Shown here: positions 33,013 through 44,560 of the stretch, one piece after another
How positions within the stretch are numbered: position 1 is the first letter of the stretch
Layout: each line of letters begins with the position of its first letter
From: Arenicola marina
Lineage: Eukaryota > Annelida > Polychaeta > Arenicolidae
NCBI GenBank assembly: GCA_964019135.1
Contig: OZ025257.1
Location: 19,185,971-19,249,970 of the forward strand
DNA: 64,000 nucleotides
Direction: 5' to 3'
Translations under genes and position numbers: made by a program
The notes under the pieces: model-generated
Told to the model about the DNA's origin: nothing
The model's database searches: none
What the model saw: the letters and a program-made list of their open reading frames with translations, nothing else

Positions 33013-34405
33013 TCAATATGTCTCAGCCTGCGCAGGGTTCTGGTGGGCGCCATCGATGCACATGTCGGCCGACGGCTCGTAGTAGTAATCGCACATATCG
33101 GCACAAAGTCCGGTTAGGTTTTCCGCGTCGTATCCGGTGGCGGTGACCGTGAAGGAGTCGTCCACTTCGTTTCCGGTGGCCTCGTTGTACACCACATGGA
33201 CGTTGCAGTCAGGACCGGTGGCGGTCACGGTGTAGGCCCCGTCACCGTTGTCATAGCCGGTGAGGGTCTGGTCTTCGCCTACGTCCTCTTCATAGGGTAC
33301 GCCGACGGCTACGGTCTGCGGCTGTGGCCCAAAATAAAAACAGCAGGAATTAGAATGGAACAGAATATGTTTCCGGGTTATGAGAAACAAAACTGTTGCA
33401 TGTAGCAACCCGGGAAACACAGCATGGCTGACTGTTTGGATACACATTCCCCGCTCACCCTACTCAAGTTGATAGGACCCTGTGATTGCGCCACATAGCA
33501 AACAGACGAAGAAGTCACTCTCACGACGTTGTATCGTCATAATAATATCGTTGTATCGCATCCTGGCCTGTTTTTGTGTAACATGAGTGAGCATTGCAAT
33601 CGTTTTTCCTAAACGCTTGTCCTGTTTATGGGATTAGTGTACCTGTTAATTTGAGCGCTGCCGACTGGTGGAACGCTGTCGACTGGTGAAAGTTATACTT
33701 ACCGAGGCGAAGCCCTCCCCACGGATCTCCAGTCCGTTAGCCTTCTTGGAGATACGGAAGTTCTTGCTGAATTCCCAAGTGTTTGCTTGCTTTATGCCGA
33801 AGCCTACTCCGACCCAGCTCAAGTAATTATTGCCATAGTGATCTATGTCCAGCTGGGCGCGTACTTGAAACTGGAGGAGAGAATCAACTAGAGTAAGACG
33901 CAGCATTAAATGAACAACTGTTGCTTGATGTTTTGTGTTGGACAACGCTCACGGAGTGTGATGATGAGGCGGTCATGTATAGTGTGAGGACCTTTGCAAT
34001 TAGTTCTGTAGTAGGTACTTTGCCTGAAACGTATCTTACTACGTCAAACTAAGATTATTTCATTTGTTGAGCTTGATAATCCTTACTTTCAATATCGTAA
34101 GGTGAACACGGTTCGAAAAGATCGTAAGGCGGTCGAGCCTGACCTGTCATGGCGTCTCACTTATGACGTCACGCACCAAAAGATAGTAAAGCGGTCCAGC
34201 CTGGCCTGTCATTGCGTCCCAATTATGACGTCACGCACCATACGATGGCGGGAGACGAATCTCACCTGGCATGGATGATTCAGCGTCATCGTCCGCAAAA
34301 TCAAAAACTTGTTCTGGGTGTCCAGGTTGTAGGTGGCGCCACTGAAGCTCAGTACATTCGGTCCGTCGATTGTCCTGGTAAGCCCGGCTTGGCAGGTGGG
34401 TGGAG
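33013..34405 (-). CDS. G2: secreted-type VWD-domain protein, last three exons
   Basis: Exon A is 34405-34266 (TTTAG|CTCCACCC to GCCAG|GTGAGA), exon B 33870-33703 (CCTCCAG|TTTCAAG to CCTCG|GTAAGT), exon C 33321-33013 (CCACAG|CCGCAG to TGA). Phases are 1, 0, 0 as in G0, and all exons are open, giving 204 residues. Domain order: CQAG, VLSFSGATYNLD, FQVRAQLDI, GVGFGIK, NFRISKK, TVAVGVPYEEDVGED, GPDCNVHVVY, DDSFTVTATGYDAENL, LCADMC. A Cys-containing acidic/Tyr-rich tail follows, ending AHQNPAQAETY. It is the most intact minus-strand copy and retains the TATA block 0.9 kb upstream (35318-35326). G2 is a hybrid: its 3' half equals G3 and the remainder equals G1. The first coding exon was not identified. 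Confidence 0.75.
34129..34246 (-). repeat. 62-bp tandem duplication in first visible G2 intron
   Basis: Two units start at 34129 and 34191 (GCGGTCGAGCC and GCGGTCCAGCC), each with TATGACGTCACGCACC, so the palindrome TGACGTCA occurs at 34164 and 34226. It lies between exons A and B. G3 has a single decayed unit. Confidence 0.85.
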
Positions 34406-34850
34406 CTAAAGACCACATTGTTTATCCCACAACAATTCTTGGAGCGATATAAATTAAGTGATTTGGCTTTTATCCAAAATGCATAACAGTTATTATAGAA
34501 TTATCACATGCTACAAGTAATTACGTTAAAACAAGTAGGAGTTTGCATAATATTCAAGAATGGATTCACATTAAGTGCCTATATCATTAATCATATATAT
34601 TTTCACCTTAGTAAGCATTTAGCATTATTGAGACTAAGTGAGTGCGTTCTCTGTCAACATGTAGTCGGTCTGTCAAATGTCCTTGATCAAGTCGTCCCGA
34701 ATTATGTCTTATAAACTATGGCATGCATTGCAAGTCACATAAAAACACACATGCTCAGTGGCAGTTTTATACATTTGCTGTAAATGCACCAACAAGTTTA
34801 ATAGCTATTTCTGACAGATGTAATATATATATATATATCAGGGAACTACA
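34406..34850 (-). other. 5' intron of G2
   Basis: AT-rich sequence between the upstream block and exon A. The part GACATTTGACA-GACCGACTACATG-GAGAACGC (34640-34680, minus strand) is also present upstream of exon A in G0 (about 14078-14116), so conservation spans the whole upstream intron. No exon could be fixed. Confidence 0.5.
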
Positions 34851-35239
34851 AATGCTCACCATCCACAATGCCAGTAAAAGTCTAATAACGAGGAAATAAA
34901 AAACGCATAGCATATTATATAACTATTAACAACAAATGAGCTGCAGATTAATTACGTCAATTGAGAAGCGTGAATTTAGGCCCAATGCTTACTAATAGAG
35001 CCATGTATATGCATTTGAGCTATCTAAATGCATCGTTACCACCCTAACAGAGCTTTCGATTCACCACAATTTGCGCCGCCAGAAGAATTGAAATATGCCT
35101 AGGATGCCACGTGCTCTTCGTGGTGCATTCTGGGTGCATCATTCCGAGGTGTTACCCTGATATGGAACCCTATCTGGCAGTGTGGAGTCATCGGCAGATG
35201 ACCATCATATGATAAATGTGATAAATGTGTTCAGGGAAC

Positions 35240-35440
35240 CGTGTCCATCCTCTGGTTGCCCTGGTCTCCATCTGGGCCTGCTGTTGACGATGTGTGGAAT
35301 CAAACTAGCTCTGCGGTCTTTAAATACACAGAGAACAGCAATGAACCTAGCTGAGGTCAATATCTCAAGTTTATGATTCATCATCAGAATTGTATTATTG
35401 CACCCACCGTCATTAATATTTCTGCCCACCCGTTGACAGG
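35240..35440 (-). promoter_or_regulatory. TATA-containing block upstream of G2
   Basis: Minus-strand counterpart of 13160-13400, TATTTAAAG at 35326-35318, about 0.9 kb above exon A. Conservation with the distant G0 copy across GTATTTAAAGACCGCAG and TTCCACACATCG supports function as core promoter or leader. Confidence 0.5.
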
Positions 35441-36679
35441 GATGCTGACAGGTGTTGACAGGGAAGCATTTGGCTTGACAGTTCCATTATACCCAAGATA
35501 AGTTTAGCATCGACGACAAAGGTACTGGTAATTTTTGTAAATGTATCTCTTCGTTGTTGCCACTATTGGAATTTAAAATTAACATACCAAGTATTTGACA
35601 CGAAAATTAATATATTGATCAAGAAAAGCAAACCAGCGACTTACCGGTCTTCAATAAAGCTGTTGCACGTCTGCTTTAAGCCGCTACAGTTAATGGGATA
35701 ACTGCGTTATTATGGATAAGCGAGCCCCCCCCCCCCACACCGCCCCCAGCTGACCCCATCTGGGTCGTACATTTTTCAAAGCGTTTTTGCCAGCATCGCT
35801 TCTATTCAACCAATGGGACCCCCCCCTTTCTTTAGAAACTTCTTTCTACGCACAATGGATCCTGCTTCTGCAAAATTACGGCGCGAAATTTTGCACGGCC
35901 ATTCAGTGGCATACTTAAGCGGGGAATAATATGCCTATTTCAGTCCATATTTCCCTTTGAACACTATCAAATGAGTAAAACGTAAAACATGCTTGTGATA
36001 TGATGATTGAATTTAAAGTGATGGTCTCAAGGTAATATATTATTCACTAACTGCCAGCAAATTCTTCACCCAAATTGAAAGATCGGGTTCAGAAGTAATC
36101 GTCATAAAGGGATTATATGCATTCTGAGCAGGTATCCGAATACGACCCTTGCAGATGCATATGTTTTATTATAGAATACATCTATCGGTAGTTTGGTCCA
36201 AAAATCAAATGAACAACTAACAGCCTTTTCATTTGCCGGCTGGTAGCCCACTTTTCTACTTTGAATATAGAATTACACATTGAAACACCCATGGTAGAAT
36301 TTACTCGTGGTACCTTTAGTCAGGGAATTTAGCCAACGATCTCTTATGTACATTTAGTGCTTATTTAGTCGTATTATTCACTCTCCAGCATATTTTGGTT
36401 AAATTCTATAGCTAGCTCTTAATTGTTTGCTCTTTAATACTGCATTAATTAATCATTACAATATTACGTACTATATAGTTATTGCCACATAACATTTCGT
36501 TACTGAATAATTAGTAATTCATGGCTGCACTATTTCATAAATATCCGATTAGTATTGCATGAAGCGCACGAGTAGTAAATCAGAAACTAATTTGAACGAC
36601 ACATTTAATGGCGAACATAAACTTTGCACCTACTGTTTGGGAGTCGGTGTTACCGTTATTGAGGATGAATTTCATGTTC

Positions 36680-37190
36680 AGGTAACGTGGCATTGAATAA
36701 CAGGGGTCAGCCTAGCCACACGCCTAGCGCATTGATCATAAGAAAGGCCTACACACAGTGAATGATTGGCTCCGCCCACGTGATATTGAATACCACTGGT
36801 CAGCCTAGCCATACGACGCCAGAACTATTCCCTGTTACGAAGGGCGATCCAGCGCATTGATCAAAAGAGACACTTACTGTCGTATATAAGGAGTTTCAAA
36901 CTAGCACCATACCTAAATATTGAGAACAAAAGGTTTGAGACCAACGTAACTCAGTTCCATATGTTCTATCATAAAACAACTTACAATATCACTAACAGTG
37001 GTCAAATATTTTGCTCAACTAACGCACATGAAGAAAAATTCAGCAAGTGGGCCTCATGTCTCCGTGATCTTGTGTGAGATTGGCTGATAGAAGGTCAGGG
37101 GAAATTAAGTCTCAGAGCCCACAGAGCACCTATGTCATATAATAAAAAAAAACTTACAATATCACTTACAGTGTTTTCACTTTTTCGTAA
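36680..37190 (-). repeat. R1 dispersed repeat copy in S2
   Basis: Twin of 27640-28150. Confidence 0.8.
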
Positions 37191-37494
37191 TTTCGTTTCA
37201 ATTAATACATAATACGTAATACATCTAAGAAGAGAGAAGACCTTCATGTATCCTTTCACATAAAGAGTACTTCTATAAACCTGCAAACATAACTGTACAT
37301 AACCGGCTACGAGAGGAAAGAAAATAGTTCTGTCGAAATATTATCTCCATATACGTTCCATAGAAACTAATTGCTCTATAGAAGTATCCCTACATATTCT
37401 ATAGAAAACATTATTTCTATCGAAATATCTGTTTACGTTCTATAGAAAATAATTGTTTTATAGAATTATGTATGGAGTTCTATAAAAGGTTTTG

Positions 37495-38095
37495 CCGCGG
37501 GTTGCACCAATACAAACTGCATAACAACTTTAACGCGGTCTTTATAATTACATTACCGCGTGGTTGACAGGCCTTTGCACCAATACAAACTGTATAACAA
37601 GTGTAACTAGTCTTTATACTGACGTTACCGCGAGGTTGACAGACCATTGCGCTACTACAGAGAGAGAAGAGCCCTTTTAGTTTGAAGAAAGAAGAACAGT
37701 TTTTGGGGAGGGGAGACCCCCTAAGTTAGGGGAGGGGAGACACCCAAAGTTGGGGTAGTACCCCAAGTGTGGGGAGGAGAGAGACCTCAAGTTGTGCTGG
37801 TACCCCAAGTTATGGGAGGGAAGAGACCCTCAGTTAGGGGAGGAGAGACACCCTAAGTTTGGAGAGGGGACACACCTAAAGTTAGGAGAGGGGAAAGACC
37901 CCAAGTTGGGGGGGGGGAGGGAGAGACCCCAAGTTGTGATGGTACCCAAGTGTGGGGTGGTACCCCAAGTCTGTTGACGGAAGAGACTCCAAGCTCGGCA
38001 GAGGAGTCACTCAAGTTGTGGAAGGGGGTACATCTAAATTAAGGGAGGGGAGACAACCCAAGTGAGGGCAGGGGAAGCAGTTTTTGGAGGGTAGA
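37495..38095 (+). repeat. 75-bp units and G-rich minisatellite (S2)
   Basis: Two 75-bp units (37495-37665) followed by the G-rich minisatellite (37700-38095), twins of 29570-30180 with shorter G runs. Confidence 0.85.
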
Positions 38096-39313
38096 CAGTA
38101 GAGGACAGAATTAAGCTTTTCATGATCATTCTTCCGCATTACATGCTGTTCGTCAACTTCAGCTTCAACGTCAACTTCAACTCCCATTCAGCTTCAGGAT
38201 CCTCCATCGACGGCACCTATTAGAGAAAGGCAATTAGTGGTCATTATCAGTTAGTGGCATACATGTAAGCTATCATTAACTCCTTAATTCACAAGCGCAC
38301 ATTTACGGGTATAATTTCTGCAGCATGTGAACTCATAATGATTGTAAATCATTGCACTTGGTAAGCAGCCTCAATTACCTCCATTTTCTTGACTCCCCGT
38401 GTGGGGCAAAGCGCATCATCTCTGCGAGGAGCTCATTGACACACCGCATATCATTCTGCTTGCAATTTGACATATATTGCTTCTGCAAATATAGATTGAA
38501 CATGAATTAGCATCCTACCTGAAGACACTATTAGGATAAGAAAATGAGAATCAAGTTAACTGATAAATTATTTGTAGGTGCAAGTACACAGCTCAGCATT
38601 TAATATGCCACAGAAACCGATGATAAGCAAGAAATACATACAAAATTTAATGATTGAAACATGGCCAGGGTGCATGTACACCAGTAAAGTGTTACTGTAT
38701 GTGTTTTACTGAGACTGGCTGGCCGTGTTGTAACATGGCCCACCGGCCGAAACGCGGTCAGCCTTTATTCATGTCCCTCTTGTAATGGGTTCACCACTTC
38801 CTCCTAACGGAGTGATTTATGTTACTTGTCATGGGGTATCTAGTATACGAGAAAGGAGTCTCTCACTGAACACACAACAACACATGGCAGGCTAACTCTT
38901 TGTATGCTCTTTGTTTCTTGAATAAATTCCTATTGGAACGCAAGCCAGTTGTTTACAAGCCGACTAATATTGCATGTAACTCTACTTCCATTCACTCTAC
39001 TTCACTGAAACAAATATCATTCCCTTGCCCAGAACAATACCTATCCAGTGATATATACATTATATGATTAGACAGTCATCCAGACCCCAATTACACATGT
39101 CTCACAACCGGCGGAAAAGTTAGCCCAAAATTAGTTTTTAAATCGGGTTAATATTCATCGTTGGTCGCTCAAACTAGCACCAATCATTTTCTCTGGACGA
39201 GATCGTTCGAATGGTATAAGTTTGGCATATCTAAAAATATAAAAATGGTCTGACCTCACAACCGTAGAGAGATGACAGAGAGCCACGAAGTGAATGTCAG
39301 TTGCTCGCCTTGA

Positions 39314-39719
39314 TTTGAAATCAGCACACTTTTGGGCATTGATTGCAGAATGTACACAAATAAATAAACCTTATACATCTGTCAAGTGGTTCTTTTTCAT
39401 ACCTTTATAGTTCCAAAGGCGGCAAAAATGGATGTTGCCGACATTTTTTTAATCACTCTTTGTAATTATGGCATTTTCCAACAACAATTATTCATAACTT
39501 CTCTATTCTGGTGTTAAATTGCTCTCCAACAGTGATAATGGCGAGAAATAAAAAATGTTATTGTAAAGCCACCTAAATATAAAAAGTGATCAAATTGGTT
39601 TTAACGGCATTATAGTCGCCTTTGGAGCTATAAAGGTATGAAAAACAACTTGAACACATTTACAAGGTGCATTTATTTGTGTACGTTCTGCAATCGACGC
39701 CCAAAGAGTGCCATTTAAA
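39314..39719. mobile_element. foldback non-autonomous element in S2
   Basis: Twin of 31401-31806 at a constant offset of 7913, with the same inverted arms. Confidence 0.8.
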
Positions 39720-40921
39720 AAAATTAAAGCAGCCTACGTACATGCGTCATCTTATATTGTTCATATTTTAGAATCAAGACTAGCAGTATCTCAAAATTAT
39801 AATGCATATAAATTTAATATCTCATTGAGTCTGTAAAATAACAATTTCGACATAAAACTGTGCGGACTAGTTCGCTTGCGAACGTCCTAGCCAGCCGCTG
39901 TCGATATCACACAGAATACCGAACAGTTAACAGGCGCGAGATATCAAGCCGGCAACCAACATCTGCCCAGGTGAACAAATTTGCTTCTGGCTTCATAAGC
40001 ATCTGATCATATTATTTTAAATGCGATCGAACCGCCGATTTGTGCATAGCCTAACTTACATTCAGTTTTATGTTTGTGCAAATTGTGGCTCTCTTCGAAG
40101 AAAACCCATGCGTTCAACTTCCGCCGGATTCAACTTCTACTCTCTGACAGAGGGCGCTCGCTAGGGCTTTGGGTAAGGTGCACGAGCTCCCTTTTTTGTT
40201 GGGAGTGCAGTCAATCAGCCACCGGAGCCGGAGGGTGTGGGGGGGGGGTGAAGGATGTGGGGGTGCTTAATACATTGCTGGGTTGGGGGGATGGGGGGTT
40301 CCGCGGTAAAGCCCCCTTCCTTTTTCACCGCTAAAATCCGCTCGGTTGGGGCGTTTTACCGCTAAAATGCGCCCGGAAGGGGTATTTTTTCCGTTGACCC
40401 AGCTTATTTCGCAACAACAATTAGTTTCGTGCAAGCGTACCATTCGCAAAACATCCTCGCAATTCGTTCGTAACGTAAGACGGAAAAAACACAGCGAATA
40501 TTACGGGATTGTTCGTCCGGAACATAACACGGAAATAACATTGAGTGAATATTACGCTAATGTTCCGTGTTTGCTGGCTGCCATGTTTGAAGTTAATGCG
40601 TGACACAGCCCGTAGAGCGAAAGCAGTGGCCATACGTCAAATTCAACGTTTTCCGCTCTGATTTGTGACTTACATTACCTATCAGGGAAATTTGTGAAGC
40701 TTGATGACAATATCTAAATGTTTTCGACAGAGTTGTAACACCGCGTGACGTGAGCATGATTATAGCCACATAATCATGCAAAATAAAGGGGAACATAGTA
40801 CTCAAGTTGCATGGCTGATTTATTTGTCAATTTACCAGCAGAAGGGTTAATCGTTAACGATTAAGGGTTAATGGTTAATCTCACTGTTGAAATATGTTAA
40901 CCCTCATTAGATTGCCATTGA

Positions 40922-42243
40922 TCAATATGTCTCAGCCTGCGCAGGGTTCTGGTGGGCGCCATCGATGCACATGTCGGCCGACGGCTCGTAGTAGTAATCG
41001 CACATATCGGCACAAAGTCCGGTTAGGTTTTCCGCGTCGTATCCGGTGGCGGTGACCGTGAAGGAGTCGTCCACTTCGTTTCCGGTGGCCTCGTTGTACA
41101 CCACATGGACGTTGCAGTCAGGACCGGTGGCGGTCACGGTGTAGGCCCCGTCACCGTTGTCATAGCCGGCAAGGGTCTGGCCTTGGCCTACGTCCTCTAC
41201 ATAGGGTACGCCGACGGCTACGGTCTGCGGCTGTGGACCCCAGTGACAGAGCCCACCATAAAAACGACAGGAATTAGAATGAAACAGTTAGAGTATGTTT
41301 CCGGGTCATGAGAAACAAAACTGTTGCAAGTAGCAACCCGAGTAAGACAGCCTGGCTAACTGTTTGGATACATTCCCCGCTCACCCTACTCAAGTTGATG
41401 GGACCCTCTCATTGCGCCACACAGTTAACAGACGAAGAAGTCACTGTCTCGACGTTGTATCGTCATAATAATATCGCTGTATCGCATCCTGGCCTGTTTT
41501 TATGCAACATGAGTGAGCATTGCAATCGTTTTTCCTAAACGCGTGTCCTGTTTATGGGATTGGTATACCTGTTATTTCGAACGCTGCCGATTGGGGAAAG
41601 CTATACTTACCGAGGCGAAGCCCTCCCCAGTCCGCTAGCCTTCTTGGAGATACGGAAGTTCTTGCTGAATCCCGAAGGGTCTGACGCCTTTATGCCGAAG
41701 GCCACTCCAACCCAGCTCAAGTAATTATTGCCATAGTGATCTATGTCCAACTGGGCACGTACTTGAAACTGGAGGAGAGAATCGACCAGAGTAAGACGCA
41801 GCATTAAATGAACAACTCTTGCTTGATGCTTTGTGTTGGACAACACCTACGGATTGTGATGATGAGGCGGTCATGAATAGCGTGCGGACCTCTGAACTTG
41901 GTTCTGTAGTAGGTACTTTGCCTAAAACTCTTCATCTGACTAGGTCAAATGAAGATTATTTCATTTGTTGGGGAATAAGCTTGATAATCCTTACTTCCAA
42001 TATCGTAAGGTGAACACGGTTCACCAGATTTCGAAGAGATCTACGGCGGTCAAGCTTGGCCCGTCATGTCGTCTCAATTATGATAGCGGGAGCCGAACCT
42101 CACCTGGCATAGATGATTCGGCGTTATAGTCCGCAAAATCAAAAACTTGTTCTGGGTGTCCAGGTTGTAGGTGGCGCCACTGAAGCTCACCACATTCGGT
42201 CAGTCCTCTGTCCTGGTAAACCCGGCTTGGCAGGTGGGTGGAG
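40922..42243 (-). pseudogene. G3: decayed VWD gene copy
   Basis: Exons A (42243-42104), B (41768-41611) and C (41230-40922) are at the same relative places as in G2 with splice sites kept. Two breaks kill it: exon A has TGA at 42202-42200 where paralogues have a glycine codon before PN, and exon B has lost 10 bases near 41628, shifting the frame before exon C. Exon C itself is open for 102 codons, with VGVPYVEDVGQGQTLAGYDN; its 3' half is identical to G2. The upstream TATA block is also missing (about 235 bases lost at 43077). Earlier parts are more diverged from G2 than the 3' half, as expected if G3 is the older partner of an unequal exchange. Confidence 0.85.
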
Positions 42244-42299
42244 CTAAAGACAACATTGCTTATCCCACAACATTTTTTGGAGCAATATAAATTAAGTGA

Positions 42300-43690
42300 T
42301 TTTGCTTTTATCCCAAATACATAACAGTTATTGTAGAATTATCATACGTTACAACTAGTTATTACGTTATTACAAGTATGAGTTTGTATAATATTTAAGA
42401 ATGGATTCACATCATACGCCTGGAGTATTAATCATATATACTTTCGCATTAGTAATTATTTAGCATTATTCAGACTTAAATTAAGTGAGTGCGTTCTCTG
42501 TCAACATGTAGTCGGTCAGTCAAATGTCCTTGATCAAGTCGTCCCGAATTATGTCTTCTAAACCATGGCATGCATCGTAAGTCACCAGACAACACATGTG
42601 CTCAGTGGCAGTTTTATACATGATAAATTTACTGTAAATGCATCAACATGTATAACGACTTTTTCTGGCCGATACAATACGCATATCATGGAATTGCAAA
42701 TGCTCTCAATCCATAATGCCAAGAAAAGTCTAAAAAATGAAGAAATTAAATAAAGAACACTTAATATTCGTAGTAGATTAATGAATTATTAAGATAAAAT
42801 TTACTGTAGATTAAATCAATTGCGAAGCGTGAAGTAACTCCCAATACTTACAAATGGAGCCATGTATATGCATCGTTACCACCTTAACACAGATTCACCA
42901 CGATTTGTTCCGCCAGAAGAGTCGGAATGTGTCTAGGATGCCACTTGCTCTTCGCGATGCCTTCGAGGTACATCATTCCGGCGTGTTGCCCTGATATGGC
43001 ACCGGACCTGTCAGTGTGGAGTCATCGACAGACAACCGTCATGCATTGAAATGGGCGGAATGTTTGTTATCGTGTCCAGTTCCATTATACCCAAGACAAG
43101 CAGCAACGACAAAGGTACTGGTAATGTCTTTAAATGTGTGTCTTAATTGTTGCTACGGTTGTAATTAAAAATAAACCTGCCATATGTCAATTCTTGACGA
43201 GAAAATTACTATATTAATCAGGAAAAGCACGTCTGTTTTAGGGCGCGACAGTTAATAGGATAACTGCGTTAATATGTATGTGTGATCCGCCCCCGCCCCC
43301 ATTTGGGTCGTAAATTTTTCAAAGAGCTTTTGCCTGCATCACTATGCAACCAAAGGGACCCCCCACTTTCTTTAGAGAGTTCCTTCCACACACAATGCAT
43401 ACTTCTTTCGCAAAATTAGGGTGTGTGAGATTTTGCACTTCCAATGAGTGGCAGATTCTATTCTGACGTCCAATAAATAGGCACTGACAAAGATGATTCA
43501 CACTAACTTAAGCTGAGGATAATATGCCTATTTCAGTCCATAGTTCCTTTTCAACACTAACAAGTGAATTATAAACGTAAAACACACTTGGATGTGATAT
43601 GATGATTGATTTTGACGTGATGATCTAAAAATAATATATTATTCACTAACCGCCAGGAAATTCTTCACACCGATTAGAGGGTTCCAGAAA
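42300..43690 (-). repeat. third, diverged spacer copy upstream of G3
   Basis: Parallels 34440-36060 with many substitutions and gaps: GTCGGTCAGTCAAATGTCC, CAATGCGAAG-like and ATGCCAAGAAAAGTC match the G2 side. CGTGTCCAGTTCCATTATACC shows the deletion that removed the TATA block. TATTTCAGTCCATAGTTCC and GGATGTGATATGATGATTG are shared with the 20.3-kb relic. Confidence 0.8.
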
Positions 43691-43800
43691 TTATCGTGGG
43701 GCATATTGCGGCAAGCGCGTTATGGCCAACCATAACCTTCCCAGCAGAGACCGAGTGATTTTCTCAACCCAATGCAGAAATAGCAATGTCTCCAACATTT
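43690..43800. repeat. repeat fragment, inverted copy at 4.69-4.81 kb
   Basis: GGCATATTGCGGCAAGCGCG and TTATGGCCAACC match the reverse complement of 4763-4803, and the match continues to CAGAAATAGCAATGTC. Confidence 0.75.
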
Positions 43801-43899
43801 AGTATATTTAGTGAGTGAGGGGGGACGGCCGTTGCATATTAGTTTCTGCGTGACGCACAGCCTAGCTGATACAATTTTATTTGTAGACTTTTTTAGAAT

Positions 43900-44560
43900 G
43901 TTATTTAAAAGTTATAGAATCATTATCGTAGTGTATAATGTTTACCGATTGTTTTTTCTAGAAAAAACATGACATGATGAGTAATTGATATTTGGCTGAG
44001 TTGTTTTTACTAATAACAATTGAAATTATTTTTCTGTACGTAACGAATATATTACGGTTTATTTGATAATTATAAATGAACTTCTGTAGAGAATGTAAAT
44101 GTTAATTAATGTAAAAAATATTGATTTGAACTTAAATATATATATAGTTAAATGAACAATATTACGGTTTATTTGATAATTATCAATGAAATTTTAAAGG
44201 TCATGCAAATGTTAATTAGTGTAAAAATATTGATATTGATTTGAACTTAAAAATAGTATATTTAATATTATATATTTATGTATGTATATATAATATAATT
44301 TGTAAATGTATGACTATGAATTTACAAATAATTCAGACATTTAATTATTAATTTCAAATTTATGTTACAAATATATCTCTCAAAGTCATATACTGTACAG
44401 GCTTTAATATTAAGAAAGTTATATTATTTGTAATATTAATTTATATTTAAGTAAAGGCCCAACTTAGTATTTATATATTATCCCTTAGACAATATCACAT
44501 AATACTAAATATTTTTCTATGCTGCTGTTAAAAGTTAAATAATAATAAGTAAGCCGCAAC
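43900..44560. repeat. AT-rich tract with a duplicated 110-bp unit
   Basis: Very AT-rich. ATTACGGTTTATTTGATAAT occurs at 44051 and 44160, each followed by AATGTTAAT, GTAAAAA and TTGATTTGAACTTAAA, so about 110 bases are duplicated in tandem. No gene. Confidence 0.75.

Larger units (their letters stand above)
34851..40921. repeat. S2: array spacer, near-identical to S1
   Basis: Twin of 25811-33012, with the 1.13-kb segment missing near 37202. Most differences are single bases and homopolymer lengths. It contains the upstream block of G2 at its left and the 3' flank of G3 at its right (AATAAA on the minus strand at 40824-40819). Confidence 0.93.

Noticed and set aside
35060..35130. Signal-peptide exon of G2 in the minus-strand stretch containing a hydrophobic ISILLAA run
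   Set aside because: The only nearby donor (GTG|GTGAAT) gives the wrong phase for exon A and the matching frame in G0 is not hydrophobic.
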